Shown here: positions 1 to 7,809 of the stretch, in pieces
Layout: the number at the start of each line of letters is the position of its first letter
How positions within the stretch are numbered: the first letter of the stretch is position 1
Assembly: GCF_009380155.1 (NCBI RefSeq)
Contig: NZ_WHUV01000011.1
Span: 1 to 36,862, forward strand
Reading direction: 5' to 3'
Length of the DNA: 36,862 nucleotides
DNA from: Pseudomonas piscis
GTDB taxonomy: Bacteria > Pseudomonadota > Gammaproteobacteria > Pseudomonadales > Pseudomonadaceae
Notes under the pieces: generated by a model
The model's database searches: none
The model's input: the letters and a program-made list of their open reading frames with translations, nothing else
Told to the model about the DNA's origin: nothing
Program-made: the position numbers and the translations under genes

Positions 1-112
1 CGCTGCCTTATCAGCTCCTTTCGGACTTCGATGAACTGAAGCGTGACCGCTGTCGAAATCTTCGTAACTCGTTGAATCTCAAGGAGTTTTCCGTTTCGAC
101 TGCGCCGGAAGT
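1..112 (-). other. Start of the rRNA operon leader (partial)
   Basis: This is the first part of the transcript made from the promoter at 112-147 and it runs off the window edge. It has no open reading frame. The early leader reads like the external transcribed spacer upstream of Pseudomonas 16S rRNA. The boxA antitermination element and the mature 16S end would lie further left and are not visible. The assignment is by recognition of the leader, not by alignment. Confidence 0.6.
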
Positions 113-147
113 GGGGCGAATTATAGACCTGTAGAATCTGCCGTCAA
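112..147 (-). promoter_or_regulatory. rRNA operon promoter reading leftward
   Basis: On the minus strand a near-consensus promoter is visible: -35 TTGACG (142-147), a 16-nt spacer and a perfect -10 TATAAT (120-125). A GC-rich discriminator (TCGCCCC) follows, with a predicted start near 112-113. The AT-rich stretch upstream of the -35, running into the end of msrQ, looks like an UP element. This layout and the downstream leader are what I know from Pseudomonas rrn operons. The GC-rich discriminator fits control by ppGpp and DksA. The rRNA genes themselves lie outside the window, so the assignment rests on the promoter, the leader and the remembered position of an rrn operon next to msrQ in P. 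aeruginosa. Confidence 0.78.
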
Positions 148-154
148 GCACTAA

Positions 155-775
155 TTACGCTTTTCTTGCAGAAGATGCTTTTCCAATCATAAGCCGAGGA
201 ATACGGCGAGCCACGGAGGGCAGGCGCAACACCATTAATACTGTCCCCAAAGACGCGTAGATGGCCCATTCCTTCAGATCGGCCCTGACGATCCACAACA
301 TATGCAGCAACCCAAGCCCAAGAATGAAATAGACCAGGCGATGCAACTTCTTCCAGCGAGCCCCCAACCGTCGTTGGCTGTAGCGATTGGATGTTACCGC
401 CAACGACAACAGAAGGATGAATCCCAAACTACCGACAAGGATATAAGGCCGCTTGCGCAGCTCCACGCCAAGTTGCGACCAGTCCAACCCCAGTATGAAA
501 ACGCCATAGGCAGTCAAATGCAGCACCACATAAGCAAAGCACCATAATCCCAACTGCCGTCGCACAGCGATCCAACCCGACCAGCCTGTCAGCTTCTGCA
601 GTGGCGTCATGCTCAACGTGAGTAACAGAAACACCAGGGCTCCCAACCCCAGCCGATCGACCAGGACCTTGCCCGGGTCGGGCCCCAACAGCGAAGCCCA
701 AGCCTCATACAACCAATACATGGGCCATATCGCGCCTGCAATGAAAACAGCGATGCGCCAAAGCGAATGACGCAT
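155..775 (-). CDS. msrQ: MsrQ, membrane heme partner of the MsrP methionine sulfoxide reductase
   Basis: A 206-residue polytopic membrane protein of the ferric-reductase-like (YedZ/MsrQ) family. It is known to carry heme b and pass electrons from the cytoplasmic side or quinone pool to periplasmic MsrP. Several hydrophobic helices are visible, with histidines in or near them (around residues 86, 145 and 158) that are candidates for heme ligation. Length is normal for the family. Its ATG overlaps the msrP stop in a TGATG junction, so the two are translationally coupled. The stop codon lies only about 8 bases before the -35 box of the rrn promoter, and no terminator is visible between them. Confidence 0.95.
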   Translation of the reverse strand: MRHSLWRIAVFIAGAIWPMYWLYEAWASLLGPDPGKVLVDRLGLGALVFLLLTLSMTPLQKLTGWSGWIAVRRQLGLWCFAYVVLHLTAYGVFILGLDWSQLGVELRKRPYILVGSLGFILLLSLAVTSNRYSQRRLGARWKKLHRLVYFILGLGLLHMLWIVRADLKEWAIYASLGTVLMVLRLPSVARRIPRLMIGKASSARKA

Positions 776-1788
776 CAGTAATCCTTCCTCAGATCCATCC
801 CGCTATATAAAGAAGCGACCTCTTCCCCATAGCCATTGAACATTTGGGTTTCGCGGACATTCGGACTGAACAGCCCACTGGGAAGGCGCCGCTCCCGCGC
901 CTGGGTCCAACGGGGATGGTCGACCGTCGGATTCACATTTGCATAAAAGCCGTATTCGTTGGCGGCGATACTCTGCCAGGTCGTCTTGGGCTGCTCACTG
1001 ACCAAACTGATACGCACGATGGATTTCACGCTCTTGAAGCCATACTTCCAGGGCACGACCAACCGCAGCGGTGCGCCGTTCTGGTTCGGCAACTCCCGTC
1101 CATACATTCCCACCGCCAGGATCGCCAACGGGTTCATCGCCTCATCGAGCCGCAGTCCTTCGACATAAGGCCAATCAATCAAGGCGAACCCGGAGCGTTG
1201 CCCCGGCATATGCTCAGGATCACGCAAGGTTTCAAAGCGAATGAACTTGGCCTTGCTGGTGGGCTCGACCTGCTTGAGCAGCGCAGAAACGGGAAAGCCG
1301 ATCCAGGGGATCACCATCGACCAGGCCTCGACACAACGCAGTCGATAGATACGCTCCTCCAACTGGTAAGGCTTGATGAAGTCCTCGAGCGCGTAACGAC
1401 CCGACTTGGCTACCTCACCATCCACTACCACGCTCCACGGCTCAGTCTTCAGAGCTCCCGCATTGGCGGCGGGATCACCTTTATCAGTGCCGAATTCGTA
1501 GAAGTTGTTGTAGTGGGTCGCATCCTTGAAGGGAGTGATCGCCTCCCCCTGGGCAACCACCGCTTGCCAGCGAGTGGCCGGCAATTTCTCCGTGAACCAG
1601 GAAGGAGCCTGCCCCGGGTCGACATCGGCATAGCGCACCGCCTCGTCCGCCCTGCCCCAACGAGGCAACGCAGCCGCGGCGAGACCTGCAACGGTGCCGC
1701 CCAACAGGGCCCGTCGCGACAGGTAGAAGGATTCAGGAGTGATATCCGACGCTTTGCAATCGGAAGACTTGGGGAACTTGAGCAGCAT
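775..1788 (-). CDS. msrP: MsrP, periplasmic molybdopterin methionine sulfoxide reductase
   Basis: A 337-residue catalytic subunit (YedY/MsrP) that reduces methionine sulfoxide in oxidised periplasmic proteins, with electrons from MsrQ. The N-terminus carries a twin-arginine export signal (SRRALLGG near residue 24, then a hydrophobic stretch ending at an Ala-rich site). The molybdenum-ligand cysteine is in the RLRCVEAW motif, in the oxidoreductase molybdopterin-binding fold. The start ATG has a GGAG Shine-Dalgarno, but this lies inside the stem of a strong hairpin (1794-1835). The gene follows pssA on the same strand with about 60 bases between, and no clear terminator, so read-through from pssA is likely. 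Confidence 0.96.
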   Translation of the reverse strand: MLLKFPKSSDCKASDITPESFYLSRRALLGGTVAGLAAAALPRWGRADEAVRYADVDPGQAPSWFTEKLPATRWQAVVAQGEAITPFKDATHYNNFYEFGTDKGDPAANAGALKTEPWSVVVDGEVAKSGRYALEDFIKPYQLEERIYRLRCVEAWSMVIPWIGFPVSALLKQVEPTSKAKFIRFETLRDPEHMPGQRSGFALIDWPYVEGLRLDEAMNPLAILAVGMYGRELPNQNGAPLRLVVPWKYGFKSVKSIVRISLVSEQPKTTWQSIAANEYGFYANVNPTVDHPRWTQARERRLPSGLFSPNVRETQMFNGYGEEVASLYSGMDLRKDY

Positions 1789-1793
1789 GACAA

Positions 1794-1835
1794 CTCCGCA
1801 GTATTGGAGGACAGATGCACCAATAGACTGCGGAG
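1794..1835 (-). promoter_or_regulatory. Hairpin enclosing the msrP ribosome binding site
   Basis: Outer arms 1794-1802 and 1827-1835 are perfectly complementary (9 bp). Inner arms 1803-1807 and 1820-1824 add 5 bp after a 2-nt bulge, leaving a 12-nt loop. In the minus-strand transcript the 3' arm contains GCGGAG, the Shine-Dalgarno of msrP, five bases before its ATG. No T-tract follows, so it does not look like an intrinsic terminator. Translational control is an inference. Confidence 0.6.
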
Positions 1836-1851
1836 TATGGGGGAAATTACA

Positions 1852-2709
1852 TCACTCGATGTGATTGCGGCGACGAAGATGCAACAGGTACTGGATCGGA
1901 CCGGAAGCCGCATAGGCCAGGAACACCAGCAACAGTACCCGGGGCGGATCGCTGAACACCACCGCGAAGACCAGGACCACCGCCAGGATGGCCACGAACG
2001 GCACCCGGCCCTTGAGGTCGAGATCCTTGAAGCTGTTGTACTTGATGTTGCTGACCATCAGCATGCCGGCAGCCGCCACCATCAGGGCCACCAGGAACGA
2101 CATCTTCGACCCCTGGATACCATAGTCACTGAAGGCCCAGACGATACCTGCCACCACACCCGCAGCCGCCGGACTGGCCAGGCCGATGAAGTAACGCTTG
2201 TCGGCCGTCCCCACTTGAGTATTGAAACGTGCCAGGCGCAATGCGGCACCGGCTACATAAATGAAGGCGACCATCCAGCCAACCTTGCCCATGTCGCCCA
2301 GCGCCCAGCCGAAGGCCAGCAACGCCGGGGCAACGCCGAACGCCACCATGTCCGACAAGGAATCGTACTCGGCACCGAACGCACTCTGAGTGTTGGTCAT
2401 CCGGGCTACGCGGCCATCCAGGCCATCAAGCACCATGGCAACGAAAATCGCGATGGCAGCAAAGGCAAAATACTTGCTCGCTCCGGCAGCATCCCCGGCA
2501 CTCAGGGCACTCTGGGCGCTCATGGAACTGATGATGGAATAGAACCCCGCGAACAGGTTCGCAGTGGTGAACAGATTCGGCAGAAGATAGATACCACGAT
2601 GCCGGACTTTACGGCCTTCAGCGTCATGTCCTTCTTCGACATGCTCATCGATCGGTAGCAGGCTTTCGGCGTCAGAGGCCTGGTTTGGCTCTTCGGGACG
2701 TTCGCTCAT
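1852..2709 (-). CDS. pssA: CDP-diacylglycerol--serine O-phosphatidyltransferase
   Basis: Makes phosphatidylserine from CDP-diacylglycerol and serine, the committed step to phosphatidylethanolamine, in the inner membrane. The CDP-alcohol phosphatidyltransferase signature is complete: DGRVAR, then a spaced G, AEYD and SLSD. Multiple hydrophobic helices follow. This is the integral-membrane type, not the phospholipase-D-like enzyme of E. coli. An acidic cytosolic extension of about 35 residues precedes the first helix. I chose the ATG at 2709 because AAGG lies 8 bases upstream; the ATG at 2715 would sit too close. It is separated from ilvC by a terminator and so has its own promoter or relies on read-through. 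Confidence 0.93.
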   Translation of the reverse strand: MSERPEEPNQASDAESLLPIDEHVEEGHDAEGRKVRHRGIYLLPNLFTTANLFAGFYSIISSMSAQSALSAGDAAGASKYFAFAAIAIFVAMVLDGLDGRVARMTNTQSAFGAEYDSLSDMVAFGVAPALLAFGWALGDMGKVGWMVAFIYVAGAALRLARFNTQVGTADKRYFIGLASPAAAGVVAGIVWAFSDYGIQGSKMSFLVALMVAAAGMLMVSNIKYNSFKDLDLKGRVPFVAILAVVLVFAVVFSDPPRVLLLVFLAYAASGPIQYLLHLRRRNHIE

Positions 2710-2811
2710 GGACATTACCTTGCAACGGTGTGAAAAGTTTCGACAGATACCCCGGGCCACGGTTCGGCCACAAAGGAGCCTGCTTTATACCAGAACCTAT
2801 CCCCGCAAACG

Positions 2812-2835
2812 AAAAAACGCGGCCTAGGCCGCGTT
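2812..2835 (-). terminator. Intrinsic terminator after ilvC
   Basis: A 9-bp perfect GC-rich stem (AACGCGGCC with its complement around a TA centre) is followed on the minus strand by six T residues (2817-2812). It lies about 20 bases beyond the ilvC stop and closes the ilvIHC operon. The + strand side has a shorter T4 tract, so weak bidirectional action is possible. Confidence 0.9.
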
Positions 2836-2855
2836 TTCCCTGACAAGACTCGAAC

Positions 2856-3872
2856 TTAGTTCTTGGTTTTGTCGACGATCTTGTTGGCAGAGATCCACGG
2901 CATCATCGAACGCAGTTGCTCGCCGATGATCTCGATGCCGTGAGCGGCGTTGTTACGACGCTTGGCGGTCATGGATGGGTAGCCGGTAGCGCCTTCGCTG
3001 ATGAACATCTTCGCGTATTCGCCGTCCTGGATGCGCTTCAGGGCGTTGCGCATGGCCTGGCGGGATTCGGCGTTGATGACTTCTGGGCCCGTCACGTATT
3101 CGCCGTACTCGGCGTTGTTGGAGATCGAGTAGTTCATGTTGGCGATACCACCTTCGTACATGAGGTCAACGATCAGCTTCAGCTCGTGCAGGCATTCGAA
3201 GTAGGCCATTTCCGGCGCGTAGCCGGCTTCGACCAGGGTTTCGAAACCGGCCTTGACCAGTTCCACGGTACCGCCACACAGAACGGCTTGCTCGCCGAAC
3301 AGGTCGGTTTCGGTCTCGTCCTTGAAGGTGGTTTCGATGATGCCGGTACGGCCACCACCTACACCTGCGGCATAGGACAGGGCGACGTTCTTGGCATTGC
3401 CCGAGGCATCCTGGTAGATGGCGATCAGGTCAGGGATACCACCGCCCTTGACGAACTCGGAACGCACGGTGTGGCCCGGGGCCTTCGGCGCGATCATGAT
3501 CACGTCCAGGTCGGCACGAGGAACTACCTGGTTGTAGTGGATCGAAAAACCGTGGGAGAAGGCCAGGGTGGCGCCTTTCTTGATGTTCGGCTCGATTTCG
3601 TTCTTGTACAGGGCGCCCTGGAACTCGTCTGGAGTCAGGATCATGACCAGGTCGGCAGCGGCGACAGCAGTAGCCACGTCGGCAACTTTCAAGCCATGGG
3701 CTTCGGCCTTGGCAACGGTGGCCGAGCCTTTACGCAGGCCGACAGTCACGTCGACGCCGGAGTCTTTCAGGTTGCAAGCTTGAGCGTGACCCTGGGAACC
3801 GTAACCGATGATGGCAACCTTCTTGCCCTGGATGATCGACAGGTCGCAGTCTTTATCGTAGAAAACTTTCAT
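2856..3872 (-). CDS. ilvC: Ketol-acid reductoisomerase
   Basis: Second enzyme of valine, leucine and isoleucine synthesis. It isomerises and reduces acetolactate or acetohydroxybutyrate with NAD(P)H and Mg2+ in the cytosol. At 338 residues it is the short class I form. The Rossmann glycine motif GYGSQGHA is near residue 24. The metal and catalytic region (DLFGEQAVLCGG, then ECLHELKLIVDL) is intact. It lies 45 bases after ilvH on the same strand and ends at a strong terminator, so it is the last gene of ilvI-ilvH-ilvC. The order fits co-regulation of the first two pathway steps. Confidence 0.97.
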   Translation of the reverse strand: MKVFYDKDCDLSIIQGKKVAIIGYGSQGHAQACNLKDSGVDVTVGLRKGSATVAKAEAHGLKVADVATAVAAADLVMILTPDEFQGALYKNEIEPNIKKGATLAFSHGFSIHYNQVVPRADLDVIMIAPKAPGHTVRSEFVKGGGIPDLIAIYQDASGNAKNVALSYAAGVGGGRTGIIETTFKDETETDLFGEQAVLCGGTVELVKAGFETLVEAGYAPEMAYFECLHELKLIVDLMYEGGIANMNYSISNNAEYGEYVTGPEVINAESRQAMRNALKRIQDGEYAKMFISEGATGYPSMTAKRRNNAAHGIEIIGEQLRSMMPWISANKIVDKTKN

Positions 3873-3917
3873 GAACTTCCCCTATGTCAGGCCGTTCCGG
3901 CCATTCGCTAATTTGAA

Positions 3918-4409
3918 TTAGATGCTCAGTACTTTGTCGCCACGGGCAATCCCGGTGACGCCACTGCGTACGGTTTCCAGAATCGATGCGGTACCGATCG
4001 ATTGAATGAAGCTGTCGAGCTTGTCGCTGGTACCGGTCAGTTGAACGGTATACACGCTAGCGCTGACATCAACGATCTGCCCACGGTAGATATCGGTGGT
4101 GCGCTTGACCTCGGCGCGCTGGGCACCGGTCGCCTTGATCTTGACCAACATCAGCTCACGCTCGATGTGGGCACTTTCCGACAGATCCACCAGCTTGACC
4201 ACCTCGACCAGCTTGTTCAGGTTCTTGGTGATCTGCTCGATGATCTCGTCATGACCGACGGTAGTCAGGGTCAAGCGCGACAAGGTCGGGTCTTCGGTTG
4301 GCGCCACAGTCAGGCTTTCGATGTTGTAGTTGCGCTGCGAGAACAGGCCGACAACACGAGACAGGGCGCCCGGTTCGTTTTCCAGAAGCAAGGAGATGAT
4401 GTGCCGCAT
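3918..4409 (-). CDS. ilvH: Acetolactate synthase small (regulatory) subunit
   Basis: A 163-residue regulatory partner of IlvI. The N-terminal ACT domain (ISLLLENEPGALSRVVGLF, residues about 5-24, then NIESLTV) binds valine in this family and gives feedback inhibition. The C-terminal domain activates the catalytic subunit. Its ATG is one base after the ilvI stop, the tight spacing expected of an obligate complex made in fixed ratio. Confidence 0.97.
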   Translation of the reverse strand: MRHIISLLLENEPGALSRVVGLFSQRNYNIESLTVAPTEDPTLSRLTLTTVGHDEIIEQITKNLNKLVEVVKLVDLSESAHIERELMLVKIKATGAQRAEVKRTTDIYRGQIVDVSASVYTVQLTGTSDKLDSFIQSIGTASILETVRSGVTGIARGDKVLSI

Positions 4410-4410
4410 A

Positions 4411-6135
4411 TTAAGTACGCTCCGTCTTGCTCAGCCACATATCGCGCATGGAGCCGTCTTTGATCTGCATCGGATAGACGTGCTCGCTGGTATCGACCTG
4501 GATATCGAGGAACACCAGGCGATCCTTCATGGCGAACGCTTCTTCCATCTTCGGCTTCAAGTCCTTCAGGTCGGTGATGCGGATACCCACGTGACCGTAA
4601 GCCTCGACCAGCCGGACGAAGTCAGGCAGCGATTCCATGTAGGAGTGCGAATGACGGCTGCCATAGCTCATGTCCTGCCATTGGCGAACCATACCCAGCA
4701 CGCCGTTGTTCAGGTTGACGATCTTGACTGGCAGGTCGTACTGCAGGCAGGTGGACAGCTCCTGGATATTCATCTGGATACTGCCTTCACCCGTGACGCA
4801 GGCGACATCATCATCAGGGAAGCTCAACTTGACTCCCATGGCCGCCGGGAAACCGAAGCCCATGGTGCCCAGGCCACCGGAGTTGATCCAGCGGTTGGGT
4901 TTGTTGAACTTGTAGTACTGCGCCGCGAACATCTGGTGCTGGCCCACGTCGGAGGTCACAAAGGCATCGCCCTTGGTCACTTCGCAGAGGGTCTCGATCA
5001 CGGTCTGCGGCTTGATGATGCTGCCGTCACCTTTGTCGTAAGGGAACAGGCCGCGGTCACCGCGCCACTCGTCGATCTGCTTCCACCAACTGGCGACCGT
5101 ATCCTTGTTCGGGGTATCGCCGATTTCCTTGAGGGCCGCGACCATTTCGGTCAGGACGCTCTCCACTGGGCCCACGATTGGCACGTCGGCCTTGATGGTC
5201 TTGGAGATCGAAGCCGGGTCGATATCGACATGGATGATCTTGGCGTTCGGGCAGAACTTCGGCGCACCGTTGATGACCCGGTCGTCGAAGCGCGCACCCA
5301 CAGCCAGGATCACATCGGCATGGTGCATGGCCAGGTTGGCGGTATAGCTGCCATGCATGCCGAGCATGCCGACGAACTGCCGATCGGTCCCCGGATAGGC
5401 ACCCAGGCCCATCAAGGTGTTGGTGACCGGCAGGTTGAGCATCTTGGCCAGCTCGGTCAACGCGGCGGAACCACCGCCGAGAATCACGCCACCGCCGGAA
5501 TACAGCACGGGACGCTTGGCCGACAGGAGCATCTCCGCCGCCTTGCGAATCTGTCCGGAGTGACCACGAACGGCTGGGCTGTAGGAGCGCAGCTTGGCCT
5601 TCTTGGGAAAAACGTATTCGAACTTTTCAGCCGGGTTGGTCATGTCCTTGGGGATATCGACCACCACCGGGCCAGGACGACCCGATTGCGCCAGATAGAA
5701 GGCCTTCTTCATGACTTCCGGAATTTCCGAAGCGTGCTTGATCATGAAACTGTGCTTCACGATCGGCCGGGAGATACCGATCATGTCGGTTTCCTGGAAC
5801 GCGTCGGTACCGACCATGGTGCTGGGCACCTGGCCAGAAATGACCACCATCGGAATCGAGTCCATGTAGGCGGTGGCAATACCGGTGATGGCATTGGTCG
5901 CACCCGGGCCGGACGTCACCAGTACCACGCCGGCCTTGCCGGTGGCACGGGCATAACCGTCAGCCATATGGGTAGCCGCTTGTTCGTGACGAACCAGGAT
6001 GTGGGTAACTTCCGGTTCCTTGAACAGGGCATCGTAAACATGAAGGAGAGCACCACCTGGGTACCCGTAGATATATTTGACGCCTTCGTCACGCAAGAAG
6101 CGGACGAGCATCTCACCGCCAGATAAAAGCTCCAC
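4411..6135 (-). CDS. ilvI: Acetolactate synthase large (catalytic) subunit
   Basis: Thiamine-diphosphate and FAD enzyme that condenses pyruvate with pyruvate or 2-ketobutyrate, the first common step of branched-chain amino acid synthesis. The catalytic glutamate is in VRHEQAATHMADGYAR. The cofactor-binding region GEGSIQMNIQEL ... NLNNGVLGM is intact. There is no ATG at the N-terminus. I favour the GTG at 6135 (574 residues, starting MELLSGGEM) because GAGG lies 8 bases upstream. The GTG at 6144 overlaps that Shine-Dalgarno. It is the first gene of ilvI-ilvH-ilvC and has an unusually long leader. Confidence 0.95.
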   Translation of the reverse strand: MELLSGGEMLVRFLRDEGVKYIYGYPGGALLHVYDALFKEPEVTHILVRHEQAATHMADGYARATGKAGVVLVTSGPGATNAITGIATAYMDSIPMVVISGQVPSTMVGTDAFQETDMIGISRPIVKHSFMIKHASEIPEVMKKAFYLAQSGRPGPVVVDIPKDMTNPAEKFEYVFPKKAKLRSYSPAVRGHSGQIRKAAEMLLSAKRPVLYSGGGVILGGGSAALTELAKMLNLPVTNTLMGLGAYPGTDRQFVGMLGMHGSYTANLAMHHADVILAVGARFDDRVINGAPKFCPNAKIIHVDIDPASISKTIKADVPIVGPVESVLTEMVAALKEIGDTPNKDTVASWWKQIDEWRGDRGLFPYDKGDGSIIKPQTVIETLCEVTKGDAFVTSDVGQHQMFAAQYYKFNKPNRWINSGGLGTMGFGFPAAMGVKLSFPDDDVACVTGEGSIQMNIQELSTCLQYDLPVKIVNLNNGVLGMVRQWQDMSYGSRHSHSYMESLPDFVRLVEAYGHVGIRITDLKDLKPKMEEAFAMKDRLVFLDIQVDTSEHVYPMQIKDGSMRDMWLSKTERT

Positions 6136-6394
6136 GTTGTTCACCTCTAAAACGCCAGAATACCGCCCTCAAAAGGGAGCGGGTCTTAATAGGTTTACTT
6201 CTCAGCAGAGCATGAGCGACGGTGGTCGCCGACTACGTCAGCACTGACTGAGCAAGCATTGGGAATGCCCCAAAGTGTTGCGGGGATTTCCCACCCAGCG
6301 CGAGGTAACGCGTTGCGGGTGTAGCACTTCGGTGCGGATGTGCACCTCATGATCTGCTGAGCGGGTCTGCTTCTGGCAGTCCCTCTACAGCGGA
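6136..6394 (-). ncRNA. Long structured 5' leader of ilvIHC
   Basis: This is the putative untranslated leader. Its core is closed by two 16-nt arms, 6346-6361 and 6201-6216, complementary at 15 of 16 positions. Inside are several hairpins: GGTGC/GCACC (6331-6346), competing with GCAC/GTGC (6324-6335); CACCC/GGGTG with an inner CGCG pair (6292-6321); TGGGAA/TTCCCA with an inner CCCC/GGGG (6260-6293); and GCGAC/GTCGC (6216-6229). A further stem at about 6164-6183 lies just before the ilvI ribosome binding site. No run of Leu, Val or Ile codons is seen, so classical peptide attenuation is not apparent. The 5' end is inferred from the promoter at 6401-6429. Confidence 0.55.
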
Positions 6395-6400
6395 CTTTGG

Positions 6401-6429
6401 ATTCTTCTGTTTCGCCCTCGGCAAGTCAA
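6401..6429 (-). promoter_or_regulatory. Candidate sigma-70 promoter for ilvIHC
   Basis: Minus-strand TTGACT (6429-6424), a 17-nt spacer and AAGAAT (6406-6401). The predicted start is near 6394. An alternative TATATA -10-like sequence lies a little upstream (about 6435-6440) without a good -35. Moderate match only. Confidence 0.4.
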
Positions 6430-6681
6430 GCTGTCTATATAGCTAATTCGAACTACGCTCACTAAAACGCAATAAATAGCCCAAAACCAGGGTAAATTTA
6501 CGCTCCAATTGCGCGTTTTTCCGCAAGAATCTCAGAAATACGAACCTGACTTTGCCGTTCGAGCACCATCCAAGTCGGACTAGGCAGAGGCTTTGGCTAC
6601 GGCAGGAACAGGGATCGGGAGCAAGCGACCCAATCATGGGTCGACCCGGCACGGGGATGCACGCAGAAGCGGCGGGCTAGA

Positions 6682-6712
6682 GGCTGCCAGGAGGTTCCTG
6701 GCAGCCTTGTTT
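6682..6712 (+). terminator. Perfect hairpin with T-tract on the + strand, abutting the yqcC stop
   Basis: A 10-bp perfect stem (6682-6691 with 6697-6706, loop of five) is followed on the + strand by TTGTTT (6707-6712). It sits directly after the yqcC stop codon, which is on the minus strand. In the minus direction the stem follows AACAAGG and has no T-tract. It may end yqcC imperfectly, or end a + strand transcript from 6430-6680, where no gene is seen. The remainder of 6430-6680 shows no convincing gene. Confidence 0.55.
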
Positions 6713-7047
6713 CAGCGGGTGGCGGCGATCAGTTGATCGAACTCTTTGAGCAGCACTTGCAACTGCAGATCACGCCCCTGCATCGAGCGGCTGGAGAACA
6801 CCATCTCGGCCATCTCCTGGATGCCGGAAGCATTGGGCAGCGGCAGGTCCTGCTCCAGGATCATCTTCATGCGCGGCAGGAAGATCCATTGCAGCCACTG
6901 CTCGAACTCCAGCGTATCCACGGCAAACGGCTGAGTGCTGGCCAGGGCCTCGGCGCTGGGAGACTCATCCCCCCATAGCCCCTGAAGCCGCAGTTCACGC
7001 TCGATCAACAGCAGCTGTTCAGCGATCTTGGGAAAACGTACGTCCAT
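6712..7047 (-). CDS. YqcC family protein (DUF446)
   Basis: A small cytosolic protein of 111 residues in the YqcC/DUF446 family, whose role is not established. It is predicted helical, with a conserved segment around FEQWLQWIFLPRMKMIL (residues about 48-65). The start ATG at 7047 shares a base with the stop of the upstream lipoprotein gene (TGATG). A GTG one codon earlier is less likely. As last gene of mrcB-lipoprotein-yqcC it may be linked to envelope growth, but that is only context. Confidence 0.88.
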   Translation of the reverse strand: MDVRFPKIAEQLLLIERELRLQGLWGDESPSAEALASTQPFAVDTLEFEQWLQWIFLPRMKMILEQDLPLPNASGIQEMAEMVFSSRSMQGRDLQLQVLLKEFDQLIAATR

Positions 7048-7793
7048 CACAGCGACACCCGGGCCTTCTGGCGAGCCTGGGCTGCACCAGCGGCATCCCC
7101 CTGCTTATCACGCGCCTGGGCGATCAACTCCCACAGGCTGGCTTGCAGGTCAGGGCGGCCATTGGCGAAGCTCAGGCCGCGGCGAGCGAACTGTTCGGCT
7201 TGCGGGGCATCGCCCTGGGCCATGCGCACCTGGGCCAGGCGATACAGCACTTGCGGTTCCCGGGGAGCCACTCGCTGCGCGCGCTCGAGGCTGGAAGAAG
7301 CGCCGTTCAGGTCACCACTGGACTGTTGCTGCTGAGCGGTCGTGAGCAACGCCAGTACCGGGCCATCCAACTGCTCGTCCGCCGACAGGCCACCGGAACG
7401 GGCCGAGGGAATGCCGCTTGGAGCCGATGGCATGTTGTAGCTGCCCTGGTTGATCGGTGCCGGCTGGTAGCTCGAACCATCCACAGGCCCAGGCGTAATG
7501 GGTCCGGAAGAAACCGGGCCCGGGGTGATCGGCGACGTGCTGATCGGTGTCGAGGTGGTCGCGCCACCGCCCGGTACCATGACCACCACGCCCGAATCCT
7601 GGGGAATAGTCTGGGCTTGGGCCTGCGCCGGACGCTTGATCGTCGTCTGGCGGAAACCTCCGGTAGCGGAAATCCGCTCATTGTTGGACACGGCTGTACC
7701 CGAGTCCACGACGGGAATCGAACCGCGCTGCACGCTGGCGCAACCATTGAGCAACGCCAGAGCTGTAATAGCTGGAACCCACCACTTGTTCAC
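7047..7793 (-). CDS. Tetratricopeptide-repeat lipoprotein
   Basis: A 248-residue predicted lipoprotein. The signal peptide ends in a lipobox, LLNGC, with the acylated cysteine at residue 18. A long low-complexity Ser/Thr/Pro/Gly-rich linker (about residues 65-130) has repeats of the form ISTSPITPGPVSSGP. The C-terminal 100 residues look like TPR helices (LERAQRVAPREPQVLYRLA, then GDAPQAEQFARRGL). It starts 16 bases after mrcB in the same transcript. By position it could be an envelope partner of PBP1b, comparable in concept to outer-membrane activators such as LpoB, but no LpoB similarity is visible and this is an inference. Confidence 0.87.
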   Translation of the reverse strand: MNKWWVPAITALALLNGCASVQRGSIPVVDSGTAVSNNERISATGGFRQTTIKRPAQAQAQTIPQDSGVVVMVPGGGATTSTPISTSPITPGPVSSGPITPGPVDGSSYQPAPINQGSYNMPSAPSGIPSARSGGLSADEQLDGPVLALLTTAQQQQSSGDLNGASSSLERAQRVAPREPQVLYRLAQVRMAQGDAPQAEQFARRGLSFANGRPDLQASLWELIAQARDKQGDAAGAAQARQKARVSL

Positions 7794-7809
7794 GTCAAAT
7801 CCTCATCGC

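Noticed and set aside
844..2658. 604-codon + strand open frame
   Set aside because: It is antisense to msrP and pssA, whose motifs are complete. Long antisense frames are common in GC-rich DNA.
4330..6126. 598-codon + strand open frame opposite ilvI
   Set aside because: Mirror of the ilvI reading frame. His-, Gly- and Arg-rich composition with no recognisable domain.
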